From Phoronis australis (lineage: Eukaryota; Phoronida; Phoronidae), in assembly GCA_002633005.1 (NCBI GenBank), contig NMRA01000867.1:3889-48841 (forward strand): a DNA stretch of 44,953 nucleotides, in the 5' to 3' direction. Numbering within the stretch: position 1 is the first letter of the stretch; every line of letters begins with the position of its first letter. The position numbers and the translations under genes are program-made. Shown here piece after piece: positions 10,301-22,300 of the stretch. The notes beneath the pieces are model-generated. The model saw only the letters and a list, made by a program, of their open reading frames with translations. It was not told where the DNA came from and did not search any database.

Positions 10301-13300
10301 GTCCATATGCCCCCACAACTACAACACAAATTGTTTGCTTCTAAGGGTTTTATTAGTATCATAAAAATTTCCACTAGGTAGCACAGAATATGTTGAACAT
10401 CTTCGAAAATGGGAAGGTCCTGTCATCTCCCTAATAGACCGTCCGTCCATTATAAACTGCAAAGCAAACATAAAAATATGGGCTTGTCATTGAGAGGCAC
10501 ATTGGTAGTCGAATCCACAAGAATCGTTATGGTATCTGCAGCCACATTCATAGGAAAATATGCACCATTCAACTTTTACAATTTCTCAAAGACATTGCAA
10601 GGAGTTCAGGAGATGCAGACATGGTCTTTGGATGCAAAAATGCAAAAGAAGTGCCACTAGGGAGTGTCACAGTAAGCAAATCCGTCTGAAAATCAAAATC
10701 TGGTATCTGCTGCCACATTCATAGGAATGCACCAGTCAAGTTTCACAATTTCTCTAAGATATCGCAATGTCCAGTTCAGGAGATACAGACGTGGTCTGTG
10801 GATGCAAAAAAGAGCCACTAGGGGGTGTCACAGTAAACGAATGTGTCTGAAAATCGACATCAGTCATGCTGTTTTCAGTAGAAAAACATCTTCTAATTTC
10901 TTTAATAATCCTATAATCAATTTGCGTGATAGAGAGGCTGACGCCATAAGCTGACTGACTGTTAGGTAGTGCATAATACGTTCTTTTATCCTTCTAAAAA
11001 TAAAAAGGTGTTGTCATCTCATCAGTCCTTAATGGTACATTATTTGCCAAATTTCGTGAAAACCCATCAAGGAGCTCCAAAGATACAGAGGCAAATGCAA
11101 AAAAATCCACTGCTCAGGTTCATCCAAAAATCAAGGTTATCCGCCGCCAGCTCCACAAGAACACATCTGTCAACGTTCAAGAAGTCATCCACCTAGGGGT
11201 TTTGAAGATGAGGAAGCAGACGCCGAACACCAGATGACTGGATAGTGATGACAGTAACATGCACCCACAAATCTATATGTGGGACCATAAAATCTGTGAA
11301 GCTAGAATATTACGCGAAGGAATACGGTAATGGCAAACTTCTTAACGTACAGAATACAGTCAAACCTCGTTACAACACATCCCGTTTAGAATGTTTACAA
11401 CGATATAACATAGAAACTTCAAAGTCCCGAGTATTTCTATGCTAGTCACAATCATTCACAACATAAACCTTTACAACAATTAGCGTACATCAAAACAACA
11501 TTCAAAATTTCCCGTACCTTGTGACCATCAGCTATGTTTATAACCAACAACGGCAAACTTTGCAATACCACAGTGTGAAGAACATGCGCGCGCACTTACA
11601 CCACAACTATATACTGCATTACTTTTTGAATTGTGTAAATATTAAGTAGTATGGTGAACTATTGACTGTAGGCCTATTTCTTTTTAAAGACTCCGCAGTG
11701 GGTCTATGACCTATAAAAAGTCTAGCCAAGTTGCACCAAACTTAATTGTCATAATATACACATCCCAAAGATTCCTAGATGTACGTTGTAATGATGCTTG
11801 ACTGTATTTGAGGAGTTCAGTGGCCCACAATTGGAACATTCAAGAACTGCATACCTTGGTTCCATTTTTCATTACAGACAAAAACGTCCACTGCAAAGAC
11901 TCGAACACAGCTGGTGATTTTTCAACCAGTTCAGATACAAACCCAAGTTGAGGAACAGTGTCTTGAAACCAATCAGTGTAACCTAAAATATTAAACAAGG
12001 AAGTGCATAACTCATATCCAAGTGGGTGGAAAAACCGTATTTTACACACCGAATCGTGTTGAGAAGGGATTTCCTAATTTTTAATTACCTGCAAATGACC
12101 GAGCAACATAATTTTTACTCATAAGAGGATGATATAGAAAGAAAAGTTTTGCTATGAATTCATTTTTTGGGTTACTTTTCATTCACTTAGGCTGTAAAAT
12201 CATTTCTCAGAAAAATTATATATCGTACTAACAGACTTAAAAATCAAAGTTTGTCCATTTATTCCAAGAACGTGATGTGAACAGCCACAAGGCCTAAGCG
12301 ACAGTTGTAAGTACTGCAAATTCACTTTGGCGTGGTATCAACTTGAAAATTTGTTACGTAGATCAAAACTTTTTGTCAGTGAAAAGGCCGGTAGTACGGC
12401 CCTTTAAAGAGGAGCTACAGTACATGACCAAATGTATGAACACTGTAAAACATTTGACATTTTACAAGAGATAAAATCATTTGATATGAAGTTGTCTCTG
12501 CGGGCTGCCACATGCGGTTGTCAACAGAGTACAAGACCGTTGTTCCTCTCTGCATGAAGAAGACCGTCAGCGAGATTATGTTGTGTGATTCCCTCGACAG
12601 AGGCCACGATATATATATGTCTTGTTCTAGAAACTGGTTTCGTTTTTGTTTGGCAGTTCTGCAAATGTTATAAAAGACACTATATCTGCCTCCAGCTCAG
12701 CTGGCCAAGTATAGTCCAAAATATCGGTAGACTGGTCAAAAGGGTGTAACTAAACTACATCGTTAAACCTGAAAAACGTCCCGCTTACCAGGTTGGAGAC
12801 AGTATGGTGGACGGGTCAGTGGAAACTCCAGACTAGTCGACGGACAAAGACAAGCTCCTTCTGCGCCTGCGACATTTGTGCCAAGTCGAAGTGAATAATA
12901 TTTGCGCAAAACATCCCTGCATTTTGCGCCTTTCGTACGACAGGTGCCTTTTTGGCTACATCGACATTCCTGCTCATAACCAGTGCCTTCTCTCCAAGTA
13001 AACGATACTGTGACATTCTTGCACACTGCAGGGTATGTGCAGCCGTAACCATCTCTGCATATCCTACTATCTACAAAACAGATTAATGGACATAATAGAT
13101 CGCGATATACCTGATTTAAAATTATGTCGGCTGATGGCCAATAAAGCTATCATTTAATAAAAAATCAACTGCAAAAAACCACGTGAATATAGGTAAGAAA
13201 TCAATATGTTCATTTCTACCACAAATAATGGAATCAAGACTATCCATGAGTAGGCAAAAAGAAGAAGTACCTTATTAGCAAAGACAGCCCACTTTTTAAG

Positions 13301-16300
13301 TTGCAGTTGCCAAGCAAAGATACGCAGGCGGGACACTATAAGAGAAACAGTTCGGCCCATTGATTTCTTTCGTTACTTAATGTTCCTGTTACTAATTTTT
13401 CACTAAATTTTGAACGACTTGCCCACAGTGAAAGAAAAGGTCGAGTCGAGCCCTCCTATAACGGCCCTCAAATGGCCAGCATGACATGTAAGAGGTGACA
13501 GGTGAGAGGCAGAGAAAGCTTCGACCTCGATCGCATCATTCTACAGCCCAAATAAAAAATCTATCCGCTATGCCTCAACTTCACCCACCACACCGCAACC
13601 ACGTGCACGGACGGGTCAAAACTAAATGTAGAAAGCTACCTTGTCCCTGCTGTCTTCACTATTAGTCAGTGAATATCATATTTGACATGGTTTTCAAAAC
13701 AGTGATTTTCCTACAATTTAATTTGGGATCAAACATGCATTCTGATCATGTTTTTTGTTTGTATTTTTTAAACAAAAGCATATACCCCGGTTAAACTACT
13801 AATGAATATCAAATATTCAAAACTGGTGCTTATTTGAGATTAATAGAAACTCACTTCACAGAGTTTCATGTAAACTAGTTATGAATCCATTCCCTTATCT
13901 AAATGTGTTGAAGACTAAACAAGATAGAATATATTCTCCGTCACCTGCGACTCATGATCCTCGCACAGCCAAAACATGCAAAACGAAGCCTGATCACCCC
14001 TCTGTTTATTTCTAAAACGCCCTCTCTGTGGTCAAAACTGATTTCAATTTTGTGTTTTCCACCCCCCCCCACACTTGTTTGTTGAAAAGTGGCCTCAAGT
14101 TGCAACTCATTTCAAATCCTCTCACGTGTCGTATTAGGACAATAATTCCACCTGATGAACACCAAGAAGTCAAGCCGAGGAGACATGGACATTGAGACAG
14201 GCTTCATCAGGAGGGCGACTGAGAAGTAGCAAAGTGGGATGTGTGGGCTGGAGATTTAGGGACGACGTGCCCTTTTAATTAGTGTTGGCATTGCAATCAG
14301 TTCAATTTTAAGATAATACATTTCCTTTAAATTAACAAAGTCAAATTAACCATACAATGAATATTCCAAACATTTTAAAATTTAACGATGTTCTTTGTTT
14401 TGACTGGTCAAACTACAATAAGTGTGAGTTCCTGTCTAATTTGACTGAAATTTCAGAGTTGACACTTTATTTTTGTTAAACTATTAAATGCTCACAGTTT
14501 AAAAGTCAACTTTCATGAAAGAGTACATGATTAAAACATGGGGACTTTTTACTTACAAAAAATACACTGCTAACTTTTTATTTTGTTTTTAAACGAAGTA
14601 CCAAAACAACTTAGAAGTCAGTTAATTGTGAACCCATCCCTGAATTTCTAGATTAGAGCTACACCAAATATGTCACAGCAAACAAGATTCCACATGTCAT
14701 TAGTTCAATCTCAATCTTTATCAGAACTTAAATCATAGAATAAATACAAAAGTGCATATATGGAGATAGCCAAACTGAAGATTTGCAACTTCTAGACAAT
14801 TTTGGTTGCAGTAACTTCATAACTATTCTAGCTTTTCCCGAGTCATGAAAAATGAAATCACAGCTCTTGCCCACCGACCAACCTCACCTACTGCTTGCAC
14901 TCTCTCATTGACTATAAAGCTAGCCATCTTCTTGTCTTCACACGTGCTCCATTAAAACTACAAGCTAATTTAGCTAACAATCAAAATTGGCGCATTTCCG
15001 CGAATATCAGGCGTGCGTTCAGTAACGCAAGGACCTACAGTAGGACCTAGCTAAAATCTAGCTAACGTCACTTGCTCTCATTTAAAATACACAGCAGCAT
15101 CTCATTTAATCTCGCAGTCTTGCTTTTCAGCAAGGTCCTAGCATTACCGAACGGGAGGCAGTTTTCCACTTTGTGTACTACTGCTCGAGTAAAATAGTTC
15201 GGCATGCACTGGGCCATAAGCGATGTTTTAAAAATTATTGACATCTAATTTAGTCACTGTGTGTTGTTTATAGATGTTTACAATGTAGCTTAGTTGTATA
15301 TTAAAAAAATAATCCACGTGATATTGTTAACTCTGATCAGCGTTTGTAATTCCACCGAGTACATCAACACGCACAGTCGTTTACCTCCTCATACCGGTAC
15401 CCAATATTCATAGTTTTTAGCTTAATGGTTCATAGATTTTTAAAAATCCAAAACCAACCTCAGTTGGTTTTTCCATATCCAATACCGCTGTGATATTTGT
15501 TTTTAACGAAAACTGTTGGTTAATGCATTTTGAAAATTTGCCAGTATGTTCAGCCAGAAATGTAAATTACTACAGTTTGTGGTCGGGTAATTGCAGCACT
15601 AAATTGTCTTGCTCAGGCGCCGCGTTCTATTTGGTCCTAGTAAAAACCGCTCAGGAGGACGAGCGGTGAAATCACGCATCTTTACTGAGAAATGCGTGAC
15701 TTTCGTACTGTAAGCGTATTATTCACGGCACGGATGTTGCTTTTTGAGAGCAGCAATAAATCATGTGCTTTATGACAGAATGACGATGAATGCACTGCAC
15801 GCACTATAAATCTCATCAGCCACTCCCCATAACGATTATAGTGTGAAATGAGCGGCCGATTAAAGGTACATATGGTGCATGTCCTAATGAACCAAAATAC
15901 AATGCAGTACCGGGTGCTAATGAACACAAAAAGCCTGTTGATAAAACTCAGAAGAAGTCGCCAGCATGGGCCCCATGTAAACATCAACATGTCTTATTCC
16001 CCAAGACATTAATATTTAATCAGTGCTTCTCTTTACACTAAAGAAAATGTTCTGATTTACAAAAAGACATCCAAAGTTAACGAACTGATATATAGCTTTT
16101 AGTGATATGCCATTTGGAAACGAGAGTACTCTTTGAGGGATTCATCTGTCTGGCGGAAACGAAAACAGACGTCAGACGAAGCAGTTGTTGTGTTTTCGGA
16201 ACTAACCTTTTTAACGACAGATTTTTTTGTAATTTCTGGGATTGTGATTCTTGTGCGAAGGCGTGCCGGATAGGCCGAGGCCGGTTGATTAGTGATCCCT

Positions 16301-19300
16301 GAATGGCATATTGACTGTACCTCTTATAGTAAGGGAAACGTAAACCTCAAGCTGACAAAAAAGCATTTTCCAGAAGTTCAGTAACCTTCAAGCAATTCGA
16401 GCTATTTGCTCATTGATTCGGTCTTTCGAGAACCCCCAACTCCTTCATATCCATTTAACCCCTTTGAAGAGACCTCAAAATGAAGCGCAGTAGGTTAAAT
16501 TCATATTATTTTAGAACTTATTTCTTCAAACAAACGCAAACTCTAACTGCTCGAAACAAACCCGGTCCGAATACCGACCGACAATCAAGAGCTCGTCTAA
16601 GTGAGAGCTATTATTTAAGTTTCATACTGTCTTCAACATCTCTCGTGGCGCTTNTTGTACTCGAAACGAACTCGAAACTATTTTTGGCAATTTCTCTGCT
16701 CGTTTTGTGCTAATTTAAGATAATTGGTTATCAGACTGTGCTCGAATACATTATAGTTTATGCATAGGAGTTTCTAGTTCAAGTTTGCCCTTGAAGACCC
16801 TTATATTCGTGCTACAAACTCGAGTAAAAACTCGAAATTTCGAGTTCAAACTCGAACTTACTGGTTTAATATTGGGTTTACAAACTGTGAACTAAGGGCA
16901 ATGAATTATGTACGTAAGTTATTGTGTACTCGAGCATAGAATAATAGACACTTATCTTGAGTTCGCCCAAAAGTAGAGTAGAAAATGCCAAACCTAATTT
17001 CGAGTTCCATTTCGAGTAAAAAGATTGGAGACCGGGCCCAGTTGGTTTTTCCATATTCGAATACCGCTGTGGTATTTGTTTTTAACGAAAACTGTTGATT
17101 AATGCATTTTGAAAATTTGCCAGTATGTTCAGGCAGAAATGTAAATTACTACACTTTGTGGTCGGGTAATTGCACTAAATTGTGTCTTGCTCAGGCGCCG
17201 CGTTCTCTTTGGTCCTAGTAAAAACCGCACAGGAGGACGAGCGGTGAAATCACGCATCTTTACTGAGAAATGCGTGACTTTCGTACTGTAAGCGTATTAT
17301 TCACAGCACCGATGTTGCTTTTTGAGAGCAGCAATAAACCATGTGCTTTATGACAGAATGACGGTGAATGCACTGCACGCACTATACATCTCATCATCCA
17401 CTCCCCATGACGATTATAGTGTGAAATGAGCGGCCGATTAAAGGTACTAACATATGGTGCTTGTCCTAATGAACCAAAATACAATGCCGTACCGGGTGGT
17501 AATGAACAAAAAAAGCCTGTTGATAAAACTCAGAAGAAGTCGCCAGCATGGGCCCCATGTAAACATCAACATGTCTTATTCCCCAAGACATTAATATTTA
17601 ATCAGTGCTTCTCTTTACACTACAGAAAATGTTCTGATTTACAAAAAGACATCCAAAGTTAACGAGCTGATATATAGATTTTGGTGATATGCCATTTGGA
17701 AACGAGAGTACTCTTTGAGGGATTCATTTGTCTGGGGGAAACGAAAACAGACGAAGCAGTTGTTGCGTTTTCGGAACTAACCTTTTTTAACGACAGATTT
17801 TTTTGTAATTTCTGGGATTGTGATTCTTGTGCGAAGGCGTGCCGGATAGGCCGAGGCCGGTTAATTAGTGATCCCTGAATGGCATATTGACTGTACCTCT
17901 TATAGTAAGGGAAACGTAAACCTCAAGCTGACAAAAAAGAATTTTCCAGAAGTTCAGTAACCTTCAAGCAATTCGAGCTATTTGCTCATTGATTCGGTCT
18001 TTCGAGAACCCCCAACTCCTTCATATCCATTTAACCCCTTTGAAGAGATCTCAAAATGAAGCGCAGTAGGTTAAATTCATATTATTTTAGAACTTATTTC
18101 TTCAAACAAACGCAAACTCTAACTGCTCGAAACAAACCCGGTCCGAATACCGACCGACAATCAAGAGCTCGTCTAAGTGAGAGCTATTATCTAAGTTCCA
18201 TACTGTCTTCAACATCTCTCGTGGCGCTTTTTATTGCCCATCTTTTCAGAGATTATTATTTTATCTTTATGTTATTTGTACACTCATATTTCTGTACCTT
18301 ATCAGTCATAATAAATGACCTTAAATCGCCGATACACGGTCTCCTTTGTATCTCTGGAANGCTCGGCCGTTACGGTGTATCTCTGTAGCCAACCGAAAAG
18401 TCCTACTCGTGTTTGCTTTTACTTCAGCTTCTCACGTGATCATCGCATTGATTGTGTGTCTTATACATCAAAATGAGTAGGAGAAGGTGGGGCACCTTGA
18501 GCAATGAGGCACTATGTTCCTTGGCTTGCCAAGTTAAAATAAGCCAATACTTTGGGGCACCAGATGTCACTTGCATGTGCTCCTGCTGGCGAGGTGTGAA
18601 ACCATTTTGTATCATTTTCTGTTTCGCGCAGGTATGGATTTTGTAGCATGCTGTTGATAATTTGCAGACTTCAGTAAATTTTCAAGGTAAGTTAGTTTTC
18701 CTTCTGTAATAAACGATATCCTAGTCACACGGGAATTGAATAGTTGTAATAATACTTGTAGAAAAGTGCTATATAAGCAGCCACACATTTCAAAGCTGAG
18801 AATTGACCTAATTTTGAGTTACTCGGGTTTTGCTTCAGAATTTGAAGATGTGGCACCGTGAGCGGGGCAGGTTGAGCCGTGGCTCATAGTGCCCTATCGT
18901 AATGTAAGCAAAAACTTAAACAAGTTTTAAAGTATATGCAACTTTATTGTAGAAAATGATTAGAAAATATCAACGAAAGACTAATTAAGGATTACAGTGA
19001 GATTGTTCTTTCGATGACCTATTAGACATCCGTCTGATGCCGCATTTTTCCACTGCTGCAGCCACCGCATCAAAAAAGCGCCAACGTGGATATGCAAAGG
19101 TGCGGACAAGCAGCCCTGAAAAAAGAAAGCTGATCGAAAAAGAACGTCAAAGAACTAAAAAAAATCAACCGGGCACCTCCATGACCTCACAGCAAAGCGA
19201 TCCAGTAAAGGTGTTGGAGACTTTAAGTGTGACTCGTGTTTAGGTTAAAACCTGGGTTAAATTGGTAGTTAGTTTACTTCTTATTTCATCAAACATCAAG

Positions 19301-22300
19301 TATCAAGTCAAAGACATCCTTTAAGTAACCAAATATATTTTTAAGATATTGAATGCGTTTTATTGACTATAAATACTTTGCTAAAGTGCCCCATGCCTGG
19401 ATCAAAGTGCCCCGTAGTTGGGGTACTTTGAGCCATCTGAATGACTAACGTAAAATACCAAAAAAAAAACATCTCGCACTTTTTCAATTGTCTTTGTTTT
19501 TATTGTATACAATTATGACATATTGTAGTTTATTATCGTGTTTTAGTTTCTGTAATTAGTTTCTTTATTTAGCTGTTAAGACCATTAATTTGGAAATTAG
19601 CTCATAGTGCCCCACTCTCTCCTATTAAAAAGTACAGACTTATTGTGGGAAACAAAATCTTGGGAAGAAACTGCAAATTTGTCAGTTAGTCAAAAACTTT
19701 TAGTTCTTAGCCTTACGAATTCATATTTAATATGTTAACCAGATATTAGTGTCACCAGTTATAATGGACTCTTTGGGACACTGGGAAATATTAGAAAATA
19801 AAGGAAAACATTACTGAAAATAAGTCGAAAAGCCTACGCGCTGTTCTGTTGTCGGAACTTGACATTAGGAATAAGATTATTATTTTTAATTATTAGCAGT
19901 CGATATTGTAGAAATTACCGTTCTCAGGTGTGAAATCGTTTTTGTGACGGATTTGATGTTACTGTTGTCTCCGACATAGTTTATTAGACTTGTGTGAGTT
20001 GTAAAATACAGTTGAATGTCCTGTTGTTAACATTTGATAACCTTCCACAAGTCACGATCATCGGAACAAAAGAGCTTCTGTAAGTAAAATATGCCAGACA
20101 AATGAAATATCGTTACAAGCCCAACATGTGACCAAAGCTGACCTTACTGGATTGTATAACATTCAAAAAACTAAATGAATTGTGTTACTGTTTAAGAAAT
20201 ACACAGCCCGTTAGACTCGTTTTAGAGAGGTTTTCTTACATTTACACCCAACGTTTAAAATCATCAGATTATTGTTATCTGGGTCATGCAGTTTTGTACA
20301 TGTAGTACGTCACTATTTAAATGTCACTCAGTCAACTCGAGTTGCCACTTGTCATGATAACCGTCACGCCAACTCAAGCATCTGTTTACCGCAAACATGG
20401 GAAGTAACTATGTGAACAGAGAGAATCAACACGGGAAGTATACAAGCAATAAGTAATGTACGGGTTCTTCTTTAACAAGCTGGTCGTGACAGCCTCCTGT
20501 TACAATCGTATCTTGAGCATCCTCGATCTCGGACTGATCTGAGCCACCCTCTTCAAGGAAGTTTTGGATCAAAATAACCCTTCAAAACATTCAACAGAAA
20601 TTCATCAGCCGACGTTATCTGAAAGCTGATAGATAAAATCGAGACCATCGTTTCCTTTCTTTTTTTCTCTTTTTTCATCGGTAGTTGATGCCGTGAGATA
20701 TGTTTTTTCAGGATGAAACCTATTCACTCATACAAGTGGTCTCCCGTAGGGCCCTGATACTGAGAAAGAAAATACTAAAAACCTAGGTAATAAGAAGAAT
20801 CAATAAGTTGAATTAAAACGTTAACAAGAATTTTAACGAATGAAAGTCTAAATTAAAAGTATCAAAATTGAATTAACCAGGTACCGCAGTGGACTTGAAA
20901 GTATTAATTACTTTGACGGACATGAGTACCGAGATTGTTCTACAGCACGGCACAGAGTGGAAAGAGGAGTGTTTACTAAAAATTAGTTCTGGTTTAATGA
21001 ATACACATACTTCCAATGCCACAAGACCTCTAGTATTTCTATTATGAGCTGATTTATTAATTTTATTTTGTCACAGAGACACTCAGGTGCCATGCCGTGG
21101 AGACAAGTGAGCATAGCTAAACGCACACGGCTAAATCACAATCAAGGTCCATATTCAAGAGTTGACTGTGTTACGGTCTAATATCAATTTTTGATCAATT
21201 ACCAAACGCCAACTGAATCTCATATGCAAAGAGTTATTTAGTTGTGCAAATTAAAAAAGATTCATCAAATTCGGACAATGTTTGAGAAATTTATGCATGT
21301 TTTTGTCTATGAATTTCATTCATTTTTAGTGTTACGAGAGGCCATTTTAAAAATGACTATTTTCAACTGTCAACAGTAGAAATTTATTTTATTAAGTAAG
21401 CAAATGCCTAGATATGACTGGAAAGAACTTGGGTCACTTTCAAAATCACTTAGATGAAGTTTTGCTTAATCATTGAGAAATGGTAGGGTTCATCTTAAAA
21501 CAGGCACTCGTTACAAAATTTGTAAATTCGGTGTTTCTAATCCTCACCTACTGTAAAGAAGGATAAAAACTGAAGTTCACACTCTGTAATCAAAGGAACT
21601 GCAGAATATGTTAGCCTAGGCAACACAGCAAATAGTTCAATATCTAAACAAACCAAAAGTTCGGATATTGACTGGGTTCTGCTATACTGAAAATGGTTCT
21701 AGCCTTTCCATTGACTATACTGGAGTGTAACAGGTTTGTAATCCGATGGTCCATGTCACCACTCCGGAAAAAACAGCTACTCCGAAAGTACACTACTCCG
21801 AAAAAACACCGTTACTGCGATTTTTTACTCGATTTTCCTAAAATTTTCTCAAAATTTCACGAATGGTTTATTAATTTGTTACTTACTAACAAAATACTCA
21901 CACAAAAATAAATTTGGACAATTAAGTCCAATGACTTATTTCTGACACACTGTCCGTTAACTGTACCCCTTTTTCTTTGAAGTTCGCTTGATCGAGAGAA
22001 GATGTATCATATTACATGCGCGCACCCAAGGGGGGCTCGGTGTCTCGAACGAGCCCCCCCCTCATTTGGCGAAGTGGAAAAAAGGTCTGCCTCAAAACAG
22101 CCAAAAAGTACGAGAAAATGAGACAAAAGTCCACTAAAAAGACGCGAATGCACAAGTCATAATCCTGAACGTGATATCCCGCTTTTTAGTCCCATGTTTT
22201 TTGTTTGCAAAAGGTCCACATTGATAAAAATTCGAGCCCACATATTTTAGGCTGGGGGCGTGCACGTATTAGTGTTATAAAATGAAACAAACGCGTTCAT

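Noticed and set aside
12816-13052. Alternative frame through the cysteine-rich exon (MVTAAHTLQCARMSQ)
   Set aside because: It hits a stop before the donor site, and the cysteine-rich frame matches both neighbouring phases.
4373-13070. ABCA transporter extracellular region as identity of the eight-exon gene
   Set aside because: The short helical exons looked similar at first, but there is a cleavable signal peptide, a stop at residue 413, and no transmembrane or ATP-binding part.
13154-13360. Hydrophobic frame starting MGRTVSLIV with a GT donor
   Set aside because: Its phase (0) cannot join the next exon acceptor (needs phase 1), while the signal-peptide exon at 26010 fits exactly.
18452-18646. 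Small ORFs on both strands at the left end of the GGGGCAC element
   Set aside because: They lie across the terminal inverted repeat and do not resemble a transposase.
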